Below are positions 36,292 to 45,303 of a stretch of DNA of 64,000 bases, in pieces. The notes below the pieces were generated by a model. The model was not told the DNA's origin and searched no databases. It was given only the letters and a program-made list of their open reading frames with translations. The position numbers were made by a program, and so were the translations under genes. The DNA comes from Ferrovibrio sp. MS7 (GTDB lineage: Bacteria; Pseudomonadota; Alphaproteobacteria; Ferrovibrionales; Ferrovibrionaceae): positions 1 to 64,000 of the forward strand of contig NZ_JBBKBA010000003.1 of assembly GCF_038404985.1 (NCBI RefSeq), read 5' to 3'. The stretch's first letter is position 1. Each line of letters starts with the position of its first letter.

Positions 36292-36302
36292 GGGATAACG
36301 AG

Positions 36303-37049
36303 ATGAGCAAGCTGCGGCTGGGCGTCAATATCGACCACGTTGCCACCATCCGCAACGCGCGCGGCGGCAAGCATCCCGATCCGGTGCGCGCCGCGATCAT
36401 GGCGGCGGCTGCCGGCGCCGATGGCATCACGGCGCATCTGCGCGAAGACCGCCGCCATATCTCGGATGGCGATATCGACCGGCTGATGGCCGAGATCAAG
36501 CTGCCGCTGAACCTGGAAATGGCCGCCACCGCCGAGATGCTGGGCATCGCGCTGCGCCACAAGCCGCATGCCTGCTGCATCGTGCCGGAACGCCGCGAGG
36601 AACGCACCACCGAGGGCGGCCTGGATGCGGCCGCGCAGCATAATCACCTGGCACCGATCATCACTCGGCTGGTGGATGCCGGCATCCGTGTGTCGTTGTT
36701 CATCGAGCCGTCGCGGGTGCAGCTTGCCGTTGCCAAGGCGCTTGGCGCACCGGTGGTGGAATTGCATACCGGCCGTTATTGCGAGCTGGAAGGCGCGGCG
36801 CGCGAGACCGAGCTGAACCGCATCCGTGCGGCCGCCGACTATGCCGCTGAACTCGGCCTGGAATGCCATGCCGGCCATGGCCTGAGCTTCGACAATGTGG
36901 GCGCCATCGCCGCGATCCCTACCGTTGTCGAACTCAATATCGGCCATTTCCTGATCGGCGAGGCGATCTTCGGCGGCCTGGATGGCACTATCCGCCGCAT
37001 GCGTGCATTGATGGATGCGGCGCGCGGCGACCGCAGCCTCAGCGCCTGA
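36303..37049 (+). CDS. pdxJ: Pyridoxine 5'-phosphate synthase
   Basis: PdxJ condenses 1-deoxyxylulose 5-phosphate with 3-amino-2-oxopropyl phosphate, the last ring-forming step of DXP-dependent vitamin B6 synthesis. The 248-residue TIM-barrel protein begins [19 protein letters not shown] and contains [15 protein letters not shown] and [16 protein letters not shown]. It is eleven bases after pyrE and seven before acpS. Confidence 0.96.
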   Translation: MSKLRLGVNIDHVATIRNARGGKHPDPVRAAIMAAAAGADGITAHLREDRRHISDGDIDRLMAEIKLPLNLEMAATAEMLGIALRHKPHACCIVPERREERTTEGGLDAAAQHNHLAPIITRLVDAGIRVSLFIEPSRVQLAVAKALGAPVVELHTGRYCELEGAARETELNRIRAAADYAAELGLECHAGHGLSFDNVGAIAAIPTVVELNIGHFLIGEAIFGGLDGTIRRMRALMDAARGDRSLSA

Positions 37050-37056
37050 CAGAGCC

Positions 37057-37482
37057 ATGACCATTCTTGGCATCGGCTCCGACCTGATCGACATCAGGCG
37101 GATCGACAAGACCATCGCCCGCTTCGGCGACCGCTTCCTCAACCGCGTGTTCACCGCCACCGAGAAGGCGCGCTCGGAACGCCGGCCGCTCACCCGCATC
37201 GCTTCTTATGCCAAGCGTTTCGCCGCCAAGGAGGCCTGTTCCAAGGCGCTTGGTACCGGTTTTCGTAAGGGCGTGTTCTGGCGCGACATGGGGGTGGTGA
37301 ACCTGCCCGGCGGCAAGCCGACCATGCAGCTCAGCGGCGGCGCCCTGGCGCGGCTGCAAAGCCTGCTGCCGCCCGGCCATGTGGCGCAGATCGATATAAC
37401 CATCACCGACGAGCCGCCGCTGGCCCAGGCGCTGGTCATCATCTCGGCCGTGCCGGCGCCCCCGATTCAGCCAAATACCTGA
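37057..37482 (+). CDS. acpS: Holo-[acyl-carrier-protein] synthase
   Basis: AcpS moves 4'-phosphopantetheine from CoA to acyl carrier protein. The 141-residue enzyme has the Mg-binding motif [11 protein letters not shown] (Asp9) and the [14 protein letters not shown] motif near residue 55. ATG 37057 is chosen as the family start; a longer in-frame extension into pdxJ is not supported. The pdxJ-acpS pair is widely conserved. Confidence 0.95.
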   Translation: MTILGIGSDLIDIRRIDKTIARFGDRFLNRVFTATEKARSERRPLTRIASYAKRFAAKEACSKALGTGFRKGVFWRDMGVVNLPGGKPTMQLSGGALARLQSLLPPGHVAQIDITITDEPPLAQALVIISAVPAPPIQPNT

Positions 37483-37650
37483 AATAAAATCAATGCCTTA
37501 ACTGGCGGCAATATCTTGGCCTGCGGCACTTGGGTCACTTGACTTGCCCAGTGCCAGCGGGCTTGATGCCGCTTGCCAGCGGGCTGTATGCCGGTGGGTT
37601 GTGCCGCGCCGGCTTGGGCGCCGGCGGTGGCGTAGCGCAGGAGTGAACGA

Positions 37651-38412
37651 GTGGCGAAGAGCAAGGCGGATCGCGAGCAGGGCACGGGCCTGTGGGAAAA
37701 CCTGCAGACCCTGATCTATGCCCTGGTGATTGCTGGCGGCATCCGCACCTTTGCCTATGAGCCGTTCCATATCCCGTCTGAATCGATGCTGCCGACCCTG
37801 CTGGTCGGCGATTTCCTGTTCGTGTCGAAATACGCCTACGGCTATTCGCGCTTTTCGCTGCCGGGCAGCCCGGACCTGTTCAAGGGCCGCGTGCTGGAAG
37901 GCCAGCCGGAGCGCGGCGACGTGGTCGTGTTCCGCTATCCCGGCGACACGTCGCTGGATTACATCAAGCGCGTGATCGGCGTGCCGGGCGACCGGGTGCA
38001 GATGCGCGATGGCGAATTATGGCTGAACGGCGAGAGGGTGCAGCGCCGCCGCGTGGCCGATTTTGAACTGCATGACCGTTTCGGCATGGTGCGCCGCGAG
38101 CGCCAGTATGAGGAAACCCTGCCGGGTGGCCGCAGCTACATGACCATCGACCTGCGCACCAGCGAAGGCGACAACACCCCGGTCTTTACCGTGCCGCCGG
38201 GCCATTTCTTCGTGATGGGCGACAATCGCGACAATTCGCAGGATAGCCGCTTCCAGGTGATCCATGGCGGCGTCGGTTTCCTGCCGGCGGAAAACCTGGT
38301 CGGTCGCGCCAATATCCGCTGGCTGTCGGTGGATGGCTCGGCCTCGCTGTTCAAGCCGTGGACCTGGCCCGGCGCCTGGCGCTTCGAGCGCATGTTCACC
38401 AGCATTCACTGA
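37651..38412 (+). CDS. lepB: Signal peptidase I (GTG start)
   Basis: LepB cleaves signal peptides on the outer face of the inner membrane. The 253-residue enzyme has a membrane anchor near residues 18-35 and the Ser/Lys dyad: Ser45 in PSESMLPTL and Lys106 in YIKRVIGVPGD. Box E, GDNRDNSQDSR, is complete. The GTG at 37651 is preceded by AGGAG. The 168 bases before it carry Gly/Cys-type GC repeats but no clear promoter. Confidence 0.95.
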   Translation: MAKSKADREQGTGLWENLQTLIYALVIAGGIRTFAYEPFHIPSESMLPTLLVGDFLFVSKYAYGYSRFSLPGSPDLFKGRVLEGQPERGDVVVFRYPGDTSLDYIKRVIGVPGDRVQMRDGELWLNGERVQRRRVADFELHDRFGMVRRERQYEETLPGGRSYMTIDLRTSEGDNTPVFTVPPGHFFVMGDNRDNSQDSRFQVIHGGVGFLPAENLVGRANIRWLSVDGSASLFKPWTWPGAWRFERMFTSIH

Positions 38413-38413
38413 C

Positions 38414-39160
38414 GTGTCGGACGACGCCCAAAAATCCGGCCTCGACATCCTGCAGCAGACGCTCGGCCATCGCTTCAGCGAGCCGAAACTGCTGGAGGAG
38501 GCGCTGGTGCATCCCTCGGCCAATCCGCGCCGCTCGCGCGCCAAGTCGGCCCGTCGCGGTGCGGCCAAGGCGGAAGCCGCCCGCGACTATAATCGGCTTG
38601 AATTCATCGGCGACCGCGTGCTCGGCCTGATCGTTGCCACCTTGCTGGCGAAGATGTTTCCCGATGCCGCCGCCGGCGAACTGGCGCTGCGCTACAATGC
38701 ATTGGTGCGGCAGGAAAGCCTGGCGCGCTTCGCCCAGGATCTGGGCTTGGGTGAGCATATCCAGCTTTCGCGTTCCGAGCGCGATTCCGGCGGCGCCGGC
38801 AAGCCGGCGATCCTGGCCGATGCGCTGGAAGCGGTGATCGCCGCTTTGTATCTCGATGGCGGCCTGGCGGCCGCCGAGCAATTCGTGTCGCGCCACATGG
38901 CGCCACGCCTGGACGATTCCTCCTATGCCGGCGCTGCCAAGGACGCAAAAACCGCCTTGCAGGAATGGGCCGCCGCGCGGGGCATGAATGTGCCGCGCTA
39001 CCAGGTGGCCGGTATCGAAGGTCCGCCGCATGAGCCGCGCTTCACCGTGGAAGTGGCGCTGGGCGATGGCGAACCGGAACAGGGCAAGGGCGGCTCCAAG
39101 CGGGCTGCTGAACAGGAAGCCGCCGGCCGGCTATTACGCCGTCTGGAGCAAAATACATGA
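38414..39160 (+). CDS. rnc: Ribonuclease III (GTG start), with basic insertion
   Basis: RNase III cuts double-stranded RNA, including rRNA precursors. I took GTG 38414, one base after the lepB stop, giving MSDDAQKSGLDILQQTLGHR and 248 residues. The catalytic signature RLEFIGDRVLGL is at residues 61-72, and the dsRNA-binding domain covers about 175-245. Between HPSAN (residue 37) and the signature lies an Arg/Lys/Ala-rich segment of about 20 residues that most RNase III proteins lack. The stop overlaps era. Confidence 0.94.
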   Translation: MSDDAQKSGLDILQQTLGHRFSEPKLLEEALVHPSANPRRSRAKSARRGAAKAEAARDYNRLEFIGDRVLGLIVATLLAKMFPDAAAGELALRYNALVRQESLARFAQDLGLGEHIQLSRSERDSGGAGKPAILADALEAVIAALYLDGGLAAAEQFVSRHMAPRLDDSSYAGAAKDAKTALQEWAAARGMNVPRYQVAGIEGPPHEPRFTVEVALGDGEPEQGKGGSKRAAEQEAAGRLLRRLEQNT

Positions 39161-40062
39161 GTGAAACCCCCACCACTTGCGGCTATGTCGCCATTGTCGG
39201 TGCACCGAATGCCGGCAAGTCGACCTTGCTGAACGCTTTGGTCGGCGCCAAGATTTCCATTGTCTCCTCCAAGGTGCAGACGACGCGGGCGCGCATCACC
39301 GGCATCGGCATGGAAGGCCAGACGCAGCTCATCTTCCTGGACACGCCCGGCATCTTCGCGCCGAAGCGGCGGCTCGACCGCGCCATGGTGCAGGCGGCCT
39401 GGGGCGGCGTGGATGATGCCGATGTGATCCTGCTGGTGGTGGATGCGGCGCGCGGCTATGACGACGAGACGCGCGAAATCCTCAAGCGCCTGAAGGAACA
39501 GAAGACGCCGGTGGTGCTGGCGCTGAACAAGGTGGACAAGCTGCTGCGCGAGAAGCTGCTCGGTCTGACCCAGGCGATGAACAACGATTTCCCCTTCGCC
39601 GCCACGTTCATGATATCGGCGGAGAAGGGCGATGGCGTCGGCGATCTGCGCCGCGACCTTGCTCGCCGCATGCCTGAAGGCCCCTGGCTCTATCCGGAAG
39701 ACCAGCTTGCCGACGTCCCGATGCGTTTCCTTGCCGCCGAGATCACGCGCGAGAAGCTGTTCAACGCGCTGCGCCAGGAACTGCCCTATGCCGCCACGGT
39801 GGAAACCGAGGATTGGAAGGACCAGAAGGACGGCGCCGCCAAGATCAACCAGGTGATCTTTGTTGAGCGTGAGACGCAGAAGAAGATCGTCATCGGCGAG
39901 GGTGGTGCCATGCTCAAGCGCATCGGCGCCAATGCCCGGCGCGAGATGGAAGAACAATTCGAGCGCCGCGTGCATCTTTTTCTGTTTGTGAAGGTGCGCG
40001 GCGACTGGGGCGACGATCCCGAGCGCTACGAGGCCATGGGCCTCGATTTCCCCAAAGCCTAA
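39157..40062 (+). CDS. era: GTPase Era
   Basis: Era is a KH-domain GTPase needed for 16S rRNA maturation and 30S assembly. The 301-residue product has G1 GAPNAGKST (residues 12-20), the DTPG switch and NKVD (about residues 124-127), then a type-2 KH domain (ETQKKIVIGEGGAMLKRIG). It overlaps rnc by four bases (ATGA), the classical rnc-era coupling. Its end overlaps the convergent AEC gene by four bases. Confidence 0.97.
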   Translation: MSETPTTCGYVAIVGAPNAGKSTLLNALVGAKISIVSSKVQTTRARITGIGMEGQTQLIFLDTPGIFAPKRRLDRAMVQAAWGGVDDADVILLVVDAARGYDDETREILKRLKEQKTPVVLALNKVDKLLREKLLGLTQAMNNDFPFAATFMISAEKGDGVGDLRRDLARRMPEGPWLYPEDQLADVPMRFLAAEITREKLFNALRQELPYAATVETEDWKDQKDGAAKINQVIFVERETQKKIVIGEGGAMLKRIGANARREMEEQFERRVHLFLFVKVRGDWGDDPERYEAMGLDFPKA

Positions 40063-40982
40063 AGCCCCATCAGGCCGAGCAGGATCGGCATGGTGATGAA
40101 GGCGCCGAGCGTGGTGGCGGTGACAATCGCCGCCATCAGCGGCGCGTCGCCGCCCATCTGGCGGGCCAGGATGTAGCTGGCGCTTGAGGTTGGCAGCATC
40201 GCCCACAGCACCAGCACCTGTGTCTCGAGCAGGGTGAGGTGCCATAGCCGAGAGAGGCCGAACATCGCCGCCGGATAAAGCAGCAGCTTCAGCACCAGGG
40301 TTGCCGCCACCGCTGGGCCGCCCCGGCGCAGGGCGTCAAGCTGCAAGGCGGCGCCGACCGTGAGCAGGCCGAGCGGGGCCGCGACATCGCCGAGTGTCTT
40401 GAACACCGCGTCGATGCCGCGCGGCAGGCCGATGCCGGTCTGGTTCAGGAAGATGCCGACAAGGCAGGCGATGATCAGCGGGTTCTTCGCCAGCGCAAAG
40501 AACTGGTCGCGCAGCGAGGCGCCGCCCTGGGCATGGCTGCCGAACCGCATCATCACCAGCACGGTGAGGATATTCAGCACCGGGATTGCCACCGAGATCA
40601 CCACGGCATAGAGCGTGATACCCGCATTACCGGCCAAAGCCGCCACGGCACCGAAGCCGACGAAAGTGTTGAAGCGGATCGAGCCCTGGAACAGGCTGGT
40701 GAAGGCCGGGCCGTCCAGCCTGAGAGGCCGGCGCAAGCCGTAGCCGATGGCGGCGATCAGCAGGATCGAGCCGAACAGCGTGCCGAACAGGCCGGTGGGA
40801 TCGAGGTCGCCGAGATCGGCGCGCGCCAGGTTGTGGATCAGCAGCGCCGGGAAGAACAGGAAATAGACGCTGCGGTCGGCCAGCGGCCAGAAGCCTTCGC
40901 CGGGAAAATTCCAGCGCCGCATGCCAAGGCCGATCAGGATCAGCAGGAAGATCGGCAGAATCGCGAAGATGACGTCGAGCAT
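40059..40982 (-). CDS. AEC-family permease (auxin efflux carrier fold)
   Basis: The 307-residue protein has ten hydrophobic segments and matches the AEC transporter fold, including the N-terminal ILPIFLLILIGLGMRRW and a second half starting around LRDQFFALAKNPLI. Bacterial members transport small carboxylates such as malate or malonate, but the substrate here cannot be deduced. Confidence 0.88.
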   Translation of the reverse strand: MLDVIFAILPIFLLILIGLGMRRWNFPGEGFWPLADRSVYFLFFPALLIHNLARADLGDLDPTGLFGTLFGSILLIAAIGYGLRRPLRLDGPAFTSLFQGSIRFNTFVGFGAVAALAGNAGITLYAVVISVAIPVLNILTVLVMMRFGSHAQGGASLRDQFFALAKNPLIIACLVGIFLNQTGIGLPRGIDAVFKTLGDVAAPLGLLTVGAALQLDALRRGGPAVAATLVLKLLLYPAAMFGLSRLWHLTLLETQVLVLWAMLPTSSASYILARQMGGDAPLMAAIVTATTLGAFITMPILLGLMGL

Positions 40983-40991
40983 CCGAAAAGT

Positions 40992-41498
40992 TTAGGCGCC
41001 CTGCATCAGGATGGCGAGGTCGAGCAGGCGGTTGACCAGCGAATAGGCGAAATACAGCATCAGCGCCCGCAACAGGGTTTCGCCCCAGCCGAGCGGGCGG
41101 GAGGCTTCGCTGGGGGATGCGCTGGTGCGGCGGCGCTGCTGGCTTTTGGTCGGCCGCGGCATTGGTTTGGGCATGGCCCCGGCGATATCGTTGGCCGGTT
41201 CCGGCACCACGTCGATGATCACCGGCAGATTGGTAATGGGCAGAGTGGCGACCGGTGTGGCTTCCGGCGGTACCGGCTGCGCCTGGTCCTGGCTGCCCCC
41301 CTGATTCACGGCGGCGATGCGGGTGCGTTCGGGGCCATAGATGCGGCGCCAGCGGAAGGCTTCGGCCTGGGCCGCCTCCACATCCTCATGCACGGTACGC
41401 AGAATCCAGCTATCGCCGAGCTGCGTCAGCACGATGAAGCAGCCACCGGAAAAAAAGCCTCCCGGGGCGTTGCCCGGTATGTCGGCCATGAAACGCAT
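40992..41498 (-). CDS. Hypothetical protein with C-terminal membrane segment
   Basis: I do not recognise this 168-residue protein. The N-terminal half is a small mixed alpha/beta region (GGCFIVLTQLGDSWILRTVH, then RWRRIYGPERTRIAAV), the middle is Pro-rich and disordered, and the end has one hydrophobic helix (LRALMLYFAYSLVNRLLDLA). It starts at ATG 41498 or 41489, neither with a ribosome-binding site. A CtrA-type box lies 34-48 bases upstream, so it may be a cell-cycle-regulated gene. Confidence 0.65.
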   Translation of the reverse strand: MRFMADIPGNAPGGFFSGGCFIVLTQLGDSWILRTVHEDVEAAQAEAFRWRRIYGPERTRIAAVNQGGSQDQAQPVPPEATPVATLPITNLPVIIDVVPEPANDIAGAMPKPMPRPTKSQQRRRTSASPSEASRPLGWGETLLRALMLYFAYSLVNRLLDLAILMQGA

Positions 41499-41531
41499 GG
41501 CAACATTTTGTCAGATCAGCGTTAACGGATG

Positions 41532-41546
41532 TTAAACAGCGGTTAA
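41532..41546. promoter_or_regulatory. CtrA-type box TTAA-N7-TTAA
   Basis: TTAA (41532-41535) and TTAA (41543-41546) are separated by exactly seven bases, the consensus for the alphaproteobacterial cell-cycle regulator CtrA. A further GTTAAC lies at 41521-41526. The site is in the gap upstream of the minus-strand hypothetical gene starting at 41498. Confidence 0.55.
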
Positions 41547-41583
41547 TTTTTCTCGGGCTTTGCAACCTCTGTTAAAAGCGGGC

Positions 41584-42816
41584 TTATTCGAAGCGGAGGG
41601 CTTCCATGGGTTCCAGTCTCGAGGCTTTGCGGGCCGGATAGAAGCCGAAAAACACCCCCACGGCGGCGGCGAAACCCACTGCCAGTATAATCGCTGCCGG
41701 GGCGATGCGCACCGGCCAGTCGGTGAAATAGGCGATGCCGATGGCGGCACCGATGCCGAGGCCAACGCCGATCAGGCCGCCGATCGCTGCCAGGGTCACG
41801 GCTTCGATCAGGAATTGCGCCAGGATGTCGCGCCGCCGGGCGCCCACCGCCATGCGTAGGCCGATCTCGCGGGTGCGTTCGGTGACGCTGACCAGCATGA
41901 TGTTCATGATGCCGATGCCGCCGACCACCAGCGACACCGAGGCCACGGCGGCCAGCAGCAGGGCCATGACGCGCTGCGCCGCCTGCTGCGTCTCCAGTAC
42001 CTCGGAGAGATTGCGCAGCCAGAAATCGTCATCCTGGTTCGGCTGCAGGCGATGGCGCTGGCGCAGCAGGTCGCGGATCTGGCTCTCGGCCTCGGCCATG
42101 TCGGCGCCATCATGCACCTTCACGGAAATCGCCACCACGGCGCGCTGGCGTGCCTGCTGGCCGCCGAGCAGGCGCTTGCGCGCGGTGCTGATCGGCACCA
42201 GCACCACGTCGTCCTGGTCCTGACCTTGCATGCTCTGGCCCTTCTTGGCCAGCACGCCGATCACCGTGAACGGCACCTTGCGGATGCGGATGGTCTGCTC
42301 GATGGGGTCGGCATCGCCGAACAGGTTGTTGGCCACCGTCTGGCCCAGCAGCACCACCTTGGCGGCGCTGTCGATTTCCTCTTGGGCGAGACTACGGCCA
42401 CTGGCCATTTCCCAATCGCGCACATCCAGGTAATCCGGCGTGATGCCCATGACCACGCTGGACCAGTTCTGATTGCCGAACACGATCTGCGCCGTGCCGC
42501 GCGACACCGGCGCCGCTGCCTGCACCAGATCGACCTCGCGGGCGATGGCATAGCCGTCATCCTCGGTGATGGTGAGCTGTGAGCCGAAACCGAGCCGGGC
42601 GCCGCCGCTGGTGACAGCGCCAGAGAGGATCACGATCAGGTTGGAGCCGAGACTTTTGATCTGTTCGCGCACGCGCTCCTGCGCGCCTTCGCCCACCGCC
42701 ACCATGGTGATCACGGCGGCCACGCCGATCACGATGCCGAGCATGGTGAGGCCGGAGCGCAGCATGTTGACGCGCAGCGCGCGGAGCGCGACCAGCAGGC
42801 TGGCGAGCGGGCTCAT
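41584..42816 (-). CDS. MacB-like ABC transporter permease
   Basis: The 410-residue protein has the MacB membrane topology: one N-terminal segment, a large periplasmic domain (about residues 50-270) and three C-terminal segments with the FtsX core (GGIGIMNIMLVSVTERTREI). It overlaps the upstream ATPase gene by four bases (42813-42816). With the ATPase and adaptor it should form a tripartite exporter spanning the envelope; the outer-membrane channel is not encoded here. Confidence 0.92.
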   Translation of the reverse strand: MSPLASLLVALRALRVNMLRSGLTMLGIVIGVAAVITMVAVGEGAQERVREQIKSLGSNLIVILSGAVTSGGARLGFGSQLTITEDDGYAIAREVDLVQAAAPVSRGTAQIVFGNQNWSSVVMGITPDYLDVRDWEMASGRSLAQEEIDSAAKVVLLGQTVANNLFGDADPIEQTIRIRKVPFTVIGVLAKKGQSMQGQDQDDVVLVPISTARKRLLGGQQARQRAVVAISVKVHDGADMAEAESQIRDLLRQRHRLQPNQDDDFWLRNLSEVLETQQAAQRVMALLLAAVASVSLVVGGIGIMNIMLVSVTERTREIGLRMAVGARRRDILAQFLIEAVTLAAIGGLIGVGLGIGAAIGIAYFTDWPVRIAPAAIILAVGFAAAVGVFFGFYPARKASRLEPMEALRFE

Positions 42817-43535
42817 AATTCCTCCGCTGCCTGGCGCGGGGCCGGGTTGCGCTCGTCGCTCACCAATTTGCCATCGCGGAACAGCAGCTTGCGGCTGGCA
42901 TAGGCGGCGATATCCGGCTCATGGGTCACCAGCACGATGGTGATGCCGCGCTGGTTCAGCGCCTGGAACAGCGCCATGATCTCCACCGAGGTGCGGCTGT
43001 CCAGCGCGCCGGTTGGCTCGTCGGCGAGTAGCAGGGCCGGATCGTTGACCAGGGCGCGAGCAATGGCGACGCGCTGCTGCTGACCGCCGGAAAGCTGCGA
43101 GGGTTGATGGTGGCCGCGTTCGGCAAGGCCGACTTCCTTGAGGCGCCCGGCAGCCCGCGCACGGCGTTCGGCTGCCGGCATGGCGGCGCCACGGCGGTAG
43201 AGCAGGGGCAAAGCCACATTGTCCAGCGCCGTGGTGCGCGGCAGCAGGTTGAAGCTCTGGAACACGAAGCCGAGCAGCCGGTTGCGCAGGTCGGCGCGGG
43301 CATCCTCGTCCATGGCGGCAACATCCTCGCCATCCAGGCGGTAGGAGCCGCCGGTGGGTGAATCGAGGCAGCCGACCATGTTCATGAAGGTGGATTTGCC
43401 CGAGCCGGACGGCCCCATCACGGCGACGAAATCGCCGCGCGCGATGCTCACGTCGATGCCGGCCAGCGCCAACACCTCGTTGTCGCCGAGGCGGAACACC
43501 TTGCGTAGGCCGGCCACTTCGATGAGGGCGCTCAT
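42813..43535 (-). CDS. MacB-like ABC transporter ATPase
   Basis: The 240-residue ATPase has Walker A GPSGSGKST, the Q-loop (FQSFNLL), the signature LSGGQQQR and Walker B ALLLADEP. I chose ATG 43535 (MSALIEVAGLRKVF); upstream codons overlap the end of the adaptor gene and do not fit the family. It belongs to the LolD/MacB group of mechanotransmission ABC systems. The order adaptor-ATPase-permease on the minus strand is a single operon. Confidence 0.94.
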   Translation of the reverse strand: MSALIEVAGLRKVFRLGDNEVLALAGIDVSIARGDFVAVMGPSGSGKSTFMNMVGCLDSPTGGSYRLDGEDVAAMDEDARADLRNRLLGFVFQSFNLLPRTTALDNVALPLLYRRGAAMPAAERRARAAGRLKEVGLAERGHHQPSQLSGGQQQRVAIARALVNDPALLLADEPTGALDSRTSVEIMALFQALNQRGITIVLVTHEPDIAAYASRKLLFRDGKLVSDERNPAPRQAAEEL

Positions 43536-43545
43536 GGCGTCGGGT

Positions 43546-45144
43546 TCAGAGCCGCAGGCGCGGTGCGTTGCCGCCGCCCGAGCCAGACGATACGGCACCC
43601 TGCACCCCGATCACGATTTCATCGCCTTCCTTCAAGCTGCCGCCGATGATCTCGGTGAAGCTGCCATCGCTGATACCGATGCGCAGGCTGTGGCTGACCA
43701 GTCCGGCACCCTTGGCCTGGTAGGCGCGGCCATCGCTGCCGCGCGCCGCATTCGTACCGGCAGCGGGCGCCATGGCCTGATAGCGCTGGCGCTGTTCCGG
43801 CGTCAGCATGGCGGCGATCTTGTGCCGGTTCTCGGCGCGTAGCCGTTCAATGGCGGCGCGGCGCTGGTTTTCATTCAAGTCAGGTCCGAGGGCGGCGATC
43901 CTGCCGCGCAGCTCGTTGAACGCATCGTCCAGCGCCTGGGCCTGGGCGTCGTTGAGCTGCAACTCGCGCACCAGCCGTTCGCGCACGGCCTGCAAACCGG
44001 TGCCCTGGGAGGCGTTTGCCGCCACTGCCGGCTGGCTGCCACCGGCGGCCTCGATGGTAACACCCGCCGGCGCCCGGAACCGCAGCGCGGCATTGGGCAG
44101 CTTCAGGGTATTGGCACGCTGTTCCACGACAATGCGGACATTCGCGGTCATGCCCGGCAGCAGTTTGAGGTCCGGGTTGTCGGCGGCAATCACCACTGTA
44201 TAGGTCACCACATTCTGCACCACTTGCGGCGATTTGCGGATCTGGCGGATCTGGCCCTCGAAGGTGCGGCCGGGCAAGCTGTCCACTGTGAAGGTTGCGG
44301 CCATGCTCTCGCTGAGCCGGCCGATATCGGCCTCATCGACGCTGGTTTCCACCTGCATCTTGGTCAATGTCTCGGCGATGGTGAACAGGATCGGCGCCTG
44401 CAGGCTGGCGGCCACGGTCTGGCCGGCGTCGATATTGCGCAGGATAACCACGCCATCGACCGGTGAACGGATATAGGTGCGCTCCAGGTCGATGCGCGAC
44501 TGGCGCAGGGCGGCCTCGCGCTGGCGCACGGCGGCCACGGCATTGGCAAGCTGCGCCTCGGCCATGGTGGTGGCGGCGCGCGCGCCCTGCACCTGCGCCT
44601 GGGCGCCCAGCGCATTGGCCTCCTGGCGGTCCTTGTCGGCGGTGGAGCCGACGCCGCGATCCGCCAGGTCGCGCTTGCGGCTGTATTCGCGCTCGGCATC
44701 GACGCGGGTGATCTCGGCGCGCTGGGTGTCGGTGCGCGCGCGGTCCAGGCTGGCGCGCTGCATCAGCACGGCGGCCTGCGCCACCTCAAGCTCGGCGGCG
44801 GCCTGGGCGACGCGGGCCTCGAAGGATTCCGGGTCGATGCGGGCGATCACCTGGTTGGCGCGGACCTCGGAGTTGAAGTCCGCCAGGATTTCCTTGACCT
44901 GTCCGGATACCTGGCTGCCGACCTGCACCTGGGTCACCGGCGCCAGCGTGCCGGAGGCGGAAACGCTGGCGACAACGCTGCCGCGCTCGACTTTTGCAAT
45001 GCGGTAGCGCGGGCCGTCGCCGGTGGCGAAATTCTGCCGCCAAAGCAGGAAGCCGCCGCCGGCCACGGCCAGCAGCAGCACAAGCATGGCCAGCAGTCGC
45101 ACTGGCCCGGATTTACGCTGCCGGTATTTTAGATTCTCTGGCAT
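43546..45144 (-). CDS. MacA-like membrane fusion (adaptor) protein with Spy/CpxP-like insertion
   Basis: The 532-residue periplasmic adaptor has an N-terminal anchor (residues 15-35), the lipoyl/barrel parts (SGTLAPVTQVQVGSQVSGQV at 64-83, then YIRSPVDGVVILRNIDAGQT) and a long coiled-coil hairpin (about 108-220). It is about 130 residues longer than typical MacA. Residues 367-475 form an insertion before the last beta strands that contains LNDAQAQALDDAFNELRGR and LTPEQRQRYQ, a Spy/CpxP-like LTxxQ helical motif. The C-terminus returns to the adaptor fold (ISDGSFTEIIGGSLKEGDEI). Confidence 0.9.
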   Translation of the reverse strand: MPENLKYRQRKSGPVRLLAMLVLLLAVAGGGFLLWRQNFATGDGPRYRIAKVERGSVVASVSASGTLAPVTQVQVGSQVSGQVKEILADFNSEVRANQVIARIDPESFEARVAQAAAELEVAQAAVLMQRASLDRARTDTQRAEITRVDAEREYSRKRDLADRGVGSTADKDRQEANALGAQAQVQGARAATTMAEAQLANAVAAVRQREAALRQSRIDLERTYIRSPVDGVVILRNIDAGQTVAASLQAPILFTIAETLTKMQVETSVDEADIGRLSESMAATFTVDSLPGRTFEGQIRQIRKSPQVVQNVVTYTVVIAADNPDLKLLPGMTANVRIVVEQRANTLKLPNAALRFRAPAGVTIEAAGGSQPAVAANASQGTGLQAVRERLVRELQLNDAQAQALDDAFNELRGRIAALGPDLNENQRRAAIERLRAENRHKIAAMLTPEQRQRYQAMAPAAGTNAARGSDGRAYQAKGAGLVSHSLRIGISDGSFTEIIGGSLKEGDEIVIGVQGAVSSGSGGGNAPRLRL

Positions 45145-45303
45145 TTTCCCCCATGATGCTCCCCATCACGCTGCCTTATACCACGGAATGAAACCAGGAT
45201 TCCTGCGCTGCTCCAGTGGCCTAGGACTGGCGGCAGCCCCGGGCTCTGGCTATGCTCCGCCGCGAACCAGCCAGTTTCCGTAGCTTAGGGAGAAACCAGA
45301 GCC

